From Amycolatopsis cihanbeyliensis (GTDB lineage Bacteria; Actinomycetota; Actinomycetes; Mycobacteriales; Pseudonocardiaceae), in the NCBI RefSeq assembly GCF_006715045.1, contig NZ_VFML01000001.1:868001-932000 (forward strand): DNA of 64,000 nucleotides, written 5' to 3'. The notes under the pieces were generated by a model, which saw only the letters and a list, made by a program, of their open reading frames with translations, did not search any database and had not been told where the DNA came from. The position numbers and the translations under genes are program-made. This document shows positions 1 through 7,431 of this stretch, piece after piece. Every line of letters starts with the position of its first letter. Within the stretch, counting starts at the first letter, position 1.

Positions 1-267
1 GTCGAGCGGGTACCGCGGCCGCCACCCTCCCTCCATTCGATAGGCCCAGTACGACCGGTACCACTCGATGGGGTTGCGGACGAACGCACCGATGTAGCGG
101 TACCTCGCGCGGTCGTAGTACTCGAGGAAGTCGTGGTCGCGCATCGCCGGATCACCGACCAACGTCGCCTCGAGCCCGAGTTGCTTGACCGTGGACCGGA
201 TCCAGGTGCTGCCCGTCTTCGGGACCAGGAGCAGGAGTGCGTTGCTCTTGGTGAAATGCAGTGCCAT
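1..267 (-). CDS. Sulfotransferase family protein, N-terminal 89 residues (gene runs off the left edge)
   Basis: Only the first 89 codons lie inside the window; the frame is open to base 1. Residues 15-22 (VPKTGSTW) match the 5'-phosphosulfate-binding loop of PAPS-dependent sulfotransferases. A later segment, FVRNPIEWYRSYW, matches the 3'-phosphate-binding R...S motif. The family transfers sulfate from PAPS to hydroxyls or amines. The ATG at 267 is the only sensible start, because the P-loop follows within 15 residues and no ATG or GTG lies just upstream in frame. It is the last visible gene of the phosphonate operon and overlaps the end of the decarboxylase gene by 116 nt. A tailoring role in the phosphonate product is inference; the substrate cannot be read from the sequence. 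Confidence 0.8.
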   Translation of the reverse strand, partial: MALHFTKSNALLLLVPKTGSTWIRSTVKQLGLEATLVGDPAMRDHDFLEYYDRARYRYIGAFVRNPIEWYRSYWAYRMEGGWRPRYPLD

Positions 268-1441
268 GGGCGTCTCCGTGAGATCGAACAGCGGCTTCGG
301 TTTCGGCGAGATGAGTTCGGAAGCGGAGTGCGAGGTCGGGTAGTGCCTCCCTCGGCCGCGGGAGGGACTCGTCGGCTCCGGGCCGGATCAGGCAGTGCAG
401 GAGAACCGGCCCTTCCGTCCGGTCGGCGGCCAGTTTCAGCCCCGCCAGTACCGCGTCGATGCCATCACACCGCCAGGCCGCCCGGTAACCGCAGGCCAAG
501 GCCACGTTCGCGAAGTCGACCTGCTCGGCGTTGCTACGTTGCCCTCCGGTGGACTCGTGCTGGCCGTTGTCCAGCACGATGTGCAGGAACGGCGTGCGGA
601 CATAGCGGCCCGCGGTGGCCAGCGTGCCCATGCGCATCAGCAGGGCTCCGTCGCCGTCGAAAACGGCGACCGGATGGCGGCTCGCGGTGGCAAGGCCGAC
701 TCCGATGGCGGGCGCGCAGCCCATCGAACCGGGCATGTAGAAGTGGTTGGGCCGGTCGTCGAGGCCGTACAGCGCTCGCGAGGTGTAGCCCGTGGTGGCG
801 ACCGTGGCCGTCCGAAGCGCATCGAGCTCCAGCCAGGTCTTCAGCACGTCCGACCGGCTGGGCCGCCTCCCCGCACGGAACACCTCGGCACGTTCCACCT
901 GCCGAAGCGGAGGCCGGGCCCGCACCGGGCGCGTACCGGGGCCGGTGTTGTCGAACGTGGTCCTGGCCAGGACCAGCGCGGAGGACTCCCGCCGCTCGCC
1001 ACGTTCGACGGCGGCCGCGAGCTGAGCCGCGGCGACTCCGGGCGCGGCATCGAGGTCCTCAGCGGGAATCCCCAGCAGCCGGAGCAGGTCATGCGTGACG
1101 TCGCCCATCATCCGATGCTGCGGCTCGTCGTCTTCCGCGGGCCACCCGCGACGGGACACGCCCAGTACCACCGGGATCCGGAACGGTTCGGTCAGCGAGC
1201 TGAGCGGGTTGGTGGCGTTGCCGAGACCGGAGTTCTGGCACAGGACCATGCCCTGTGCGCCCGCCAACCAGGTCCCCGCCGCGATCGCGACGGCCTCACC
1301 CTCCGACGTCGACGAAACGTAGGGCCCGGCACCGCTTTCCAGCAGCGAGTAGAGACCCGATGCGTACGAGCACGGCACACCGGCGATACCGGCGACCCGG
1401 TTCCGTGTCAGCTCGGACAGAAACCATGCTGGTTCCAGCAA
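152..1441 (-). CDS. ppd: Phosphonopyruvate decarboxylase (thiamine-diphosphate enzyme)
   Basis: Converts phosphonopyruvate to phosphonoacetaldehyde, the irreversible step that pulls the unfavourable PEP mutase reaction forward. The N-terminal pyrimidine-binding half contains GVPCSYASG and TSEGEAVAIAAG. The C-terminal half carries the ThDP/Mg signature GDGALLMRMG (about residue 260) ending in LDNGQHESTGGQ, which is characteristic of this family rather than of sulfopyruvate or acetolactate enzymes. The start is taken as TTG at 1441, preceded at 8 nt by a GGGGG ribosome site; no ATG or GTG is available in frame, so the gene overlaps the peptidase gene by about 34 nt. The frame continues to 152, giving 429 aa, about 40-50 longer than usual. 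The last ~45 residues are low in family character and overlap the sulfotransferase gene. Confidence 0.9.
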   Translation of the reverse strand: MLEPAWFLSELTRNRVAGIAGVPCSYASGLYSLLESGAGPYVSSTSEGEAVAIAAGTWLAGAQGMVLCQNSGLGNATNPLSSLTEPFRIPVVLGVSRRGWPAEDDEPQHRMMGDVTHDLLRLLGIPAEDLDAAPGVAAAQLAAAVERGERRESSALVLARTTFDNTGPGTRPVRARPPLRQVERAEVFRAGRRPSRSDVLKTWLELDALRTATVATTGYTSRALYGLDDRPNHFYMPGSMGCAPAIGVGLATASRHPVAVFDGDGALLMRMGTLATAGRYVRTPFLHIVLDNGQHESTGGQRSNAEQVDFANVALACGYRAAWRCDGIDAVLAGLKLAADRTEGPVLLHCLIRPGADESLPRPREALPDLALRFRTHLAETEAAVRSHGDAHGTAFHQEQRTPAPGPEDGQHLDPVHGQATRARGDVGR

Positions 1442-3354
1442 CTCGACACCCCCTGCGAGTACTCGTGGCGGGCCGGTGCGCGGTAGCGAGGCGTGCGCAA
1501 CAGCCGCATCGTGGACGACTCCGGCGTCGTGGCCTCCGCACCGGTGCCGAGAACGTGGCGGGACAGGAACGCTGCCGTCAGCCGATCGCACGCCAGCCGA
1601 TTCTCCGCACGGACGAGCTCGTGCCCCTCGTCCGGGAACAGCGCGAGCAGGGCCGCTCGATCGGCGCGGGCCAGCCGCATGAACATGGTGGTGGACATGT
1701 CGACGGGAACCCGGCTGTCGTTGGCGCCATGCACCAGCAGGACCGGACACTCCACCGTGGCCGCGTTGGTCACCGGTGACCTCTCCGCCAGCGTGGATCG
1801 CTGCACCGGGTCCCCGGCGTCGCCGAGGCGGCGGCGCACCATCGGGGCGGCGGTCTGCCAGTACTCGGGAAGCGAGTCGGCGAACCGCACCAGGTCCGTG
1901 AGCGGCGCGGTGGCGACGACACAGCCGAACCGCCGCGACGACGTCGCCGCGAGCTGCAGGACAGCGTAGCCGCCGTAGCTGCCGCCGACCAGCGCGATGC
2001 GGTCCGGGTCGGCGTGGCCGCGCCGGACCGCCCAGTCGAGAGTGTCCTCGAGGTCCTCCTGCATCGCGGCACCCCACTCCCGGTCCGCGGCGTTCACCCA
2101 GGCCGACCCGAATCCCGTCGATCCGCGGAAGTTGGGGTCGAGCACCGTGTAGCCCTGCCGGGCCAGCCACACGCGCCGTTCGTCGTACTCCCAGCGGCTT
2201 CGCCGCCACGGACCGCCGTGCACCAGCAACACGGCGGGTGGAGGGGTGTCCCGCGACGAGTCCTTCCCCGGTGTGGGTGCGGCGAGAAACGTGACCGCGT
2301 GCCGCCCCGCCCGCAGTGCGACGCTCACCGGCCGGCAGGTCAGCGGTGCGCCGCGCGGCGCAGGTCGCGCCCGCACCACGGGGGTCACGACGTCACTGCT
2401 CGGTCGGTACACGAAGTACCGGGCCTCCGCGTCGGCCCGATGCTCGGCGCACAGCCATTGGCCATCGCTCTGCCGCCGCTCCAGCACAGCGGGCTCGCCG
2501 CCGAGCCGGCGTCGCAGTGCGCGAAGGGCCGTCCCGGCGTCCGCGTGCAACGCAACGGTGCGTCGGCGGAACCGTTCAACCTCCGCCAACTCGGGCCGCC
2601 CGGTCGTCGACGACGGCAGGATCTGGCCGATTCCGGCCCACCGCACGGAAAGAAGGGTCTCGGCGACGGTCGCCCGCTGGTCGCCGGCACACCGTAGACC
2701 GGCCAGCCGGGTACCCTCCCGGCCATCCGGAAGCACGAAGTAGGCGGTGTGCCCGTCGGTCGAGAAATGGCTGAAGCGGGTACAGAGGGCGGCTTCGTGC
2801 GGGACATGCAGAAACAGCCCCTCCTTGCCATGGCCGCTGTGCCAGAAGTCTCGCGACCCATCCTGGTTCACCGTCTCGGTCAACCGCGGGGAGAAGTCGG
2901 TGTCGAAGTACACGGCGCCGTAGCCGTTGTTCTCCAGCGACATCACCCGATCCCCGGTGCGCAGGGAGATCACCTCGTAGTCGTGGCAACGCCGGTCACG
3001 CCGGTTCGACGCGACGAGAACCTCCGTCGGCCGGCGGGGACTGAGCCCGGCGACCCGCATCTGTGCCCCGGCCACCTCGGCCAACGGCGTCCACTCGCGC
3101 GTGCCGGCCGTGAACCGGTACAGCACCCAGTTCTCCGCGCCGGTGCGGTCCGCGACCGCGATTCCGACCCCGGGGGCGTGTGACCAGGTGAAGGCGCGGA
3201 CGCGAGCCGGCGTGCCGCCGACCCGGTCCACCTCGCGGCCCTGCCGCACATCGAAAAGCACCAGGCTGGGAGCCGACGTCCCGCTGGACAGCCACGCGAG
3301 GTAGCGCCCGTCCGCGCTCATCGAAGGCGGACCCGCACGCTCACCGCCGGTCAC
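1408..3354 (-). CDS. S9 family (prolyl oligopeptidase-type) serine peptidase
   Basis: A 648-aa protein with a beta-propeller-like N-terminal domain (repeated strand motifs such as SADGRYLAWLS near the N-terminus) and a C-terminal alpha/beta-hydrolase domain starting near HGGPWRRS. The catalytic triad is visible: Ser in GGSYGGY (about residue 456), Asp in HGANDSRVPV (about 544) and His in DEGHELVR (about 575). No signal peptide is seen, so it is probably cytoplasmic. The GTG at 3354 overlaps the TGA of the aminotransferase gene (GTGA), indicating translational coupling. Family members cleave short peptides or act as acyl-transferring hydrolases. In a phosphonate operon it could process a peptide-linked product or confer self-protection; this role is inference. 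Confidence 0.88.
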   Translation of the reverse strand: MTGGERAGPPSMSADGRYLAWLSSGTSAPSLVLFDVRQGREVDRVGGTPARVRAFTWSHAPGVGIAVADRTGAENWVLYRFTAGTREWTPLAEVAGAQMRVAGLSPRRPTEVLVASNRRDRRCHDYEVISLRTGDRVMSLENNGYGAVYFDTDFSPRLTETVNQDGSRDFWHSGHGKEGLFLHVPHEAALCTRFSHFSTDGHTAYFVLPDGREGTRLAGLRCAGDQRATVAETLLSVRWAGIGQILPSSTTGRPELAEVERFRRRTVALHADAGTALRALRRRLGGEPAVLERRQSDGQWLCAEHRADAEARYFVYRPSSDVVTPVVRARPAPRGAPLTCRPVSVALRAGRHAVTFLAAPTPGKDSSRDTPPPAVLLVHGGPWRRSRWEYDERRVWLARQGYTVLDPNFRGSTGFGSAWVNAADREWGAAMQEDLEDTLDWAVRRGHADPDRIALVGGSYGGYAVLQLAATSSRRFGCVVATAPLTDLVRFADSLPEYWQTAAPMVRRRLGDAGDPVQRSTLAERSPVTNAATVECPVLLVHGANDSRVPVDMSTTMFMRLARADRAALLALFPDEGHELVRAENRLACDRLTAAFLSRHVLGTGAEATTPESSTMRLLRTPRYRAPARHEYSQGVSSCWNQHGFCPS

Positions 3355-4373
3355 TGGACGACCCCGGCGGGCCGCCCGTGCCGTGCCTGGCACGCGCGCA
3401 CGACCTCGGCGATGGCGTCGCAATGCGGTTGCGGCGGTACGGATATTCTGACGCCGGGTGGAAAGTGCCGAGGGTAGTCGCGCAACTCGTGCAGTCGCCG
3501 TACCCGGTAGCCTGCCGTTTCGAGGTCCTCGGCCAGCTCCGCCGGTGTCTCCAGGCACACATAGTTCGCCTCGGACGGCCACACCCGCATACCCGGAACA
3601 GTGTCGAGCGCGGCGATCAGGCGGTCCCGGCAGCGTCGCGCGGCCTCGATGCTGTCCAGCACCGCCCGCGGCCGCTCCAGCAGCCGCCGCGCGGCCCGCT
3701 GGGCCACGCCGGAGACGCTGTTCGGCAACTGACGCCACAACGGACCTGCTCGCCGCCCGGCGAACGCGGTGGAAACGCCGAAGCCGATCCGCAGGTTCGC
3801 CAGTCCCCACGCCTTGGAAAAGGTGCGCAACACGAACAGGTTCGGGTGCTCGGTGACCAGGCGCAGTGCGGAGTCGGCGGCGAAGTCCGCGTACACCTCG
3901 TCCAGCAGGATCACCCCGCGAACCCGCTCGGCAAGCTCGGCGACGTCCTCGACGCCGAACTGGTATCCGAGCGGGTTCCGCGGCGAGGACAGCGAGAAGA
4001 CGGCGTCCTCCTCGTCCGCATACGGTTCGAGCGCGGCCATCAGCCCGGCCGGCTCCCGCACCGCGACCGCGCGGCGTTCCCAGCCCTCTTGCGCGCACAG
4101 GCTCGCGGTGAGGTGGAAGTTCGGAACGACGTCCACGACCAGACCGCGGTACAGGGAACGCAGCAGCATCTCGACCAGTTGGGTCGCACCCGCCCCGACG
4201 CGCACCGAGTCCGGCGGCAGCGCGTGGTACTCGGCGACCGCCGCGGCGACGCCCTCGGCCCACACGTCATCCTTGCTGGTCACGTCCATCGAGTCCACCG
4301 CGGCGAGAATCTGCGCCGTGTGCTGCCGCGCATCGAGGAACTGGCTTCCCGTCCACGTCAGGTCGAGAGTCAC
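3351..4373 (-). CDS. Class I/II PLP-dependent aminotransferase, HisC-like (phosphonate amination)
   Basis: A 340-aa fold-type I aminotransferase. SSPRNPLG matches the substrate/PLP Asn loop, DEVYADFA supplies the Asp that contacts the pyridine nitrogen, and TFSKAWGLANLRIG contains the Schiff-base lysine (about residue 185). Overall it resembles histidinol-phosphate aminotransferases but is slightly short. No histidine genes are nearby. Its position between pepM and ppd suggests amination of phosphonoacetaldehyde (to 2-aminoethylphosphonate) or phosphonopyruvate (to phosphonoalanine); which one cannot be decided from sequence. The GTG start at 4373 overlaps the TGA of the upstream ligase gene (GTGA) and its own TGA overlaps the S9 peptidase start, so the genes are coupled. 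Confidence 0.85.
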   Translation of the reverse strand: MTLDLTWTGSQFLDARQHTAQILAAVDSMDVTSKDDVWAEGVAAAVAEYHALPPDSVRVGAGATQLVEMLLRSLYRGLVVDVVPNFHLTASLCAQEGWERRAVAVREPAGLMAALEPYADEEDAVFSLSSPRNPLGYQFGVEDVAELAERVRGVILLDEVYADFAADSALRLVTEHPNLFVLRTFSKAWGLANLRIGFGVSTAFAGRRAGPLWRQLPNSVSGVAQRAARRLLERPRAVLDSIEAARRCRDRLIAALDTVPGMRVWPSEANYVCLETPAELAEDLETAGYRVRRLHELRDYPRHFPPGVRISVPPQPHCDAIAEVVRACQARHGRPAGVVQ

Positions 4374-5593
4374 ACATACCTCCGCTTCTTGCCGCCGAGA
4401 GGAGTGATCCGGTCGCACTGTTCGAGAGTGATCTCCTCGTGCGGGAAAAGTTCCCCTACGGCCGCACGCAACGCGGCGGGCAGCGTGCCGGGGTCGTCGA
4501 CCGCGGCATCGGGAGCCCATCGGAGTACGGCCGGCTCGGCCGTACTCACCAGCTGGAAGTCACGCAGCCCGGGCAGGAGGCCGAGCCGGTTGGTGATCGA
4601 CTCGGACGGAAGCGCTCCGGTCCGCAGTCGCACGACCTCCGGTTCCCGGCCCCATAACCGGACCAGGGACTGGGTGCCGTCGGACCCGGTGTACAGCTCA
4701 GCGTGATCACCGGTTCGGTAGCGGAGAAAGACGGTGTCCCGATACAACAAATTGGTCAAGACCAGTTCCCCGGTACCGGACTCGCCGACGTCTCCCGCGT
4801 CGGTGCGCACCTCGAGCCGCACGTTGTCGGAGAAGACCTCATAGCCCTCGCCGTGGACGGTGCCGGCCGCGATCAGTCCGCCCTCGGTCGAGGCGAGCGC
4901 GTCCACCACAGGCGCGTCGAAGTAGTCGGCCAGCCTGGCACGGTCGTCGCTGTGCAGGGGCTCGCCACTGACCAGCAACAGCCGCGGTGACCACGGTGGC
5001 CGCCCGAGCCCGTGACCGAGCAGGGCCGCGCGGAGATCGAGCAGGTAGGTCGGCTTGCCATAGAGGATCTTCGCCCGGAGCCGGTCGTACACCCGGACGA
5101 TGTCACCGGCCGCGCGCAGCTGTAGCCGTGCGTACAACGCGGAGTTCAGCGACGGCAACGGTTTGACGAAACTTCCCCGGCCGGCCTTGTTGCTGACGAA
5201 GAGGACGCCCAGGTGCCCGGTCGTGAACTCGTCCCGAGCGATGCCGGCCAGCTGGGCGATCTGCGCGAAGAAATGGTAGTTGACGCCGTACCACGCCGCG
5301 TCGTCCACGGCTACCCGCAACGGCGATCCGGACGTACCACTCGACGTCAGCGTACGGCTACCGGCCGGGCGGGCCGCACGGAAGTCGTCGGGCCGCAGGC
5401 TGTGGGTCGCGCGGTCCACGATCGGGAACGTGCCCAGCTCGTCACCCGGCATCCGCCGGTAGAACGGGACCTGGGCGCGAGCATGCCGGACCACGGCGTC
5501 CACGCCGGTGGTCCTCCCGGACCAGTCCTCGTGCATCCGGTGGACGTCCCGTACCGATTCGACCGTCTCGGAACCGGTCGCGGCGCCGGCCAT
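4370..5593 (-). CDS. PaaK-like adenylate-forming enzyme (phenylacetate-CoA ligase family)
   Basis: A 407-aa ANL-superfamily protein of the short PaaK type. TSSGTSGSP (residues 83-91) is the ATP/AMP P-loop (A3), ASTEGG is in the A5 position, YRTGDHAELY (about 294) is the A7 motif, and the C-terminus GGKKRRYV resembles the lysine-containing A10 end of PaaK proteins. It should activate a carboxylate as acyl-AMP and pass it to CoA or an amine; the substrate is not evident. The ATG at 5593 follows a GGGGAG site and lies 29 nt after pepM. Its stop overlaps the aminotransferase GTG. In this operon it may form an amide or thioester on the phosphonate intermediate, which is inference. Confidence 0.83.
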   Translation of the reverse strand: MAGAATGSETVESVRDVHRMHEDWSGRTTGVDAVVRHARAQVPFYRRMPGDELGTFPIVDRATHSLRPDDFRAARPAGSRTLTSSGTSGSPLRVAVDDAAWYGVNYHFFAQIAQLAGIARDEFTTGHLGVLFVSNKAGRGSFVKPLPSLNSALYARLQLRAAGDIVRVYDRLRAKILYGKPTYLLDLRAALLGHGLGRPPWSPRLLLVSGEPLHSDDRARLADYFDAPVVDALASTEGGLIAAGTVHGEGYEVFSDNVRLEVRTDAGDVGESGTGELVLTNLLYRDTVFLRYRTGDHAELYTGSDGTQSLVRLWGREPEVVRLRTGALPSESITNRLGLLPGLRDFQLVSTAEPAVLRWAPDAAVDDPGTLPAALRAAVGELFPHEEITLEQCDRITPLGGKKRRYV

Positions 5594-5622
5594 AGCAGCT
5601 CCCCTCGCTGGTCCGGACTCGC

Positions 5623-6549
5623 TCAGGCGGACCGGGAAGCCTCCGGCAGCAACGACACCGTCTCATCGGAGCGGCCGGGAGGCACATACCGGCTGTAAAG
5701 ATCCTTGGCAAGGTCGAGTTCCGCGTTGTTCGCGAGTTCGAAGACGCGGGTCAGGTCGACGATCTTTCCCTCGAGGTTCCGCATGGTGCGCTGTTCCCGC
5801 AACGCGCTACACAACTCCTGCATCGCGCCGATCGCCGCGCGCAGGCTCTGGTTCGCCCAGATCGCGACGGAGATACCCGCCTGCTCGAATACCTCCGCCA
5901 GCACGGTCGAATATTTCGTGGGAATAATCGCTACCGGAACCGACGAGCTCCATTCCCGCATGAAAGCGAGCACCTCGTCGGGTGAGGTCAGTTTGGAATG
6001 GACAAGCACCGCGTCGGCACCTGACTCGGCGTAGAGGGAGCAGCGGTCGACCGCCTCGGACAACGTGCGCCCCGCCACGAACGCCTCGCAACGGGCCACC
6101 AGGTACATGTCAGCGCCGGCAGTGTCCTTCGCGGCCTTGAGCCTGCCGCAGAACTCGGCTGGGTCGGCCAGCACCTGACCGTTTTCCAGGAAGGAGTTCA
6201 CCTTCGGAAACACCTTGTCCTCGATGCAGGCGCCGCCGACCCCGGTACGAGCCAGTTTCCGCGATACCAGCCGCACGTTGTTGAAGTCGCCGTAGCCCGT
6301 GTCGATGTCGACAAGGCCTGGCACGGAAACCCGGTCGGCCACGAGTCCGATACGTTCGGTCACCTGCGTCCAGGAAAGCTCATTCGAATCGCGCAACCCG
6401 CTGGTCGCGGACAGTCCCAGTCCCGACAGCCATACGCCGGAAAATCCCGATTCCTCCGCTATCTGCGCGGAAAGCGCATCGTGGGCGCCCATGAGGAAGT
6501 CGAGGTCGGGACGTTCGAAGAGTCTGGCGAGCGCATGGGCCTTGGTCAT
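5623..6549 (-). CDS. pepM: Phosphoenolpyruvate phosphonomutase
   Basis: A 308-aa member of the isocitrate lyase/PEP mutase superfamily that rearranges PEP to phosphonopyruvate, forming the C-P bond. The diagnostic phosphonomutase motif EDKxxxxxNS is perfect: E110, D111, K112, N118, S119. Mg-binding acidic residues are in DIDTGYGD (81-88). This separates it from carboxy-PEP mutases and 2-methylisocitrate lyases, which lack the intact motif. The ATG at 6549 is preceded by a strong AGGAGGAG site; the longer upstream frame is not needed. It is the first gene of a minus-strand operon with ppd, so the pair is the minimal phosphonate biosynthesis signature. Confidence 0.96.
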   Translation of the reverse strand: MTKAHALARLFERPDLDFLMGAHDALSAQIAEESGFSGVWLSGLGLSATSGLRDSNELSWTQVTERIGLVADRVSVPGLVDIDTGYGDFNNVRLVSRKLARTGVGGACIEDKVFPKVNSFLENGQVLADPAEFCGRLKAAKDTAGADMYLVARCEAFVAGRTLSEAVDRCSLYAESGADAVLVHSKLTSPDEVLAFMREWSSSVPVAIIPTKYSTVLAEVFEQAGISVAIWANQSLRAAIGAMQELCSALREQRTMRNLEGKIVDLTRVFELANNAELDLAKDLYSRYVPPGRSDETVSLLPEASRSA

Positions 6550-7247
6550 AGTCTGCTCCTCCTGCGAAGTGTTGGTCGCACCAGGCGCGATCTCGGGCGG
6601 GCACGGCGGCACAGAATGTTCCGGTTTTCGGCCTAGCGTGTGCCGTCGTGCGGACACCAGACAGGGGACAACGTCTCGCCCGGCTCCGGAGAGCGCACCG
6701 TTCGCGGGCGTGGTGAACCAGTGCCCTCAGTCGAAGGCTTCGTGAGCCCGGCGACCCGGTCGCTCATCCGGCCCGACGAGGCACCCGGGAGGTCACGGCC
6801 CGTCAACAGGGTCATCGACCGCGCTCGTAAAATGCCGCCCAAGTACACGCGTTACCCCCAAGATTCGGCGAGTCGGAGCAACCGGCTGCGCCACACGCAC
6901 GCGGGCGAACCATGATGGAAGCCCGAGTAATCAAGTCATGACCGCGAGACGCCCACAACCAAAGATCAGGTTCGCCCACAATCTATGATCGTTTTCGAAG
7001 TCGGCGTCGCCAGGGTATTCACCTCGGCGCTACCGTGCGTTCATGCGTTGAAGCTTCATCGAATCGCGAGAAGATGTCAACAGGCCGGCTGAGCATCATT
7101 CGAACGGAGCAGTCGGGTACTTTTTGTCGTACGGAAAATGGGCCGATCGGAGCACCGGTCCTGCATCCTGACGTCGCCCCATAAATCGTTTTCCGACACA
7201 ATCAAGATCTACTGGGCTCGCGGCACAACTCCGACCGCGCCGGCAAG

Positions 7248-7289
7248 GAGCCGAGAAAGATCATGGAACGCCATAATCTTTCTCGGCTC
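7248..7289. repeat. Strong 42-nt hairpin
   Basis: Arms GAGCCGAGAAAGAT (7248-7261) and its exact complement (7276-7289) enclose a further ATGG/CCAT pairing around an AACG loop, with a single C/A mismatch. That gives about 18 paired bases. It lies 3' of the minus-strand methyltransferase gene stop (7432), so it may terminate that transcript. It has no obvious U-tract. Confidence 0.75.
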
Positions 7290-7321
7290 GGGACACTCGA
7301 GCACGAAGCCGTACACCTACT

Positions 7322-7345
7322 TCGAGAATTGATCACAATTCTCGA
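7322..7345. repeat. 24-nt AT-rich inverted repeat, operator- or terminator-like
   Basis: Perfect 10-bp arms TCGAGAATTG and CAATTCTCGA are separated by ATCA. It lies 33 nt after the first hairpin. The AT-rich near-palindrome resembles a dimeric regulator site, but no divergent promoter is seen next to it, and a structural role in transcript termination is equally possible. Confidence 0.65.
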
Positions 7346-7431
7346 GCGGCAGGTTCTGCTCCGAGGAAGGTTACTGCTGGGAGCCGGGCGTCACCATCGA
7401 TGTCCCGTGCACGGCACGGAAACCGGGTCAC

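Larger units (their letters stand above)
6550..7431. other. 882-bp intergenic region between the phosphonate operon and the housekeeping block
   Basis: No convincing gene. Short open frames here lack ribosome sites and actinobacterial codon bias. The stretch from about 6920 to 7350 is clearly less GC-rich than its surroundings. It should hold the pepM promoter (minus strand) near 6560-6900 and the 3' end of the convergent-side transcripts. Two strong inverted repeats at 7248-7289 and 7322-7345 lie close to the stop of the methyltransferase gene. This may be the cluster boundary. Confidence 0.6.

Noticed and set aside
5623..6549. 2-methylisocitrate lyase or carboxy-PEP mutase
   Set aside because: The complete EDKxxxxxNS motif and neighbouring ppd point to a true PEP phosphonomutase.
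7138..7332. 64-codon open frame in the intergenic region
   Set aside because: It runs through both arms of a hairpin, lacks a ribosome site and has atypical codon use.
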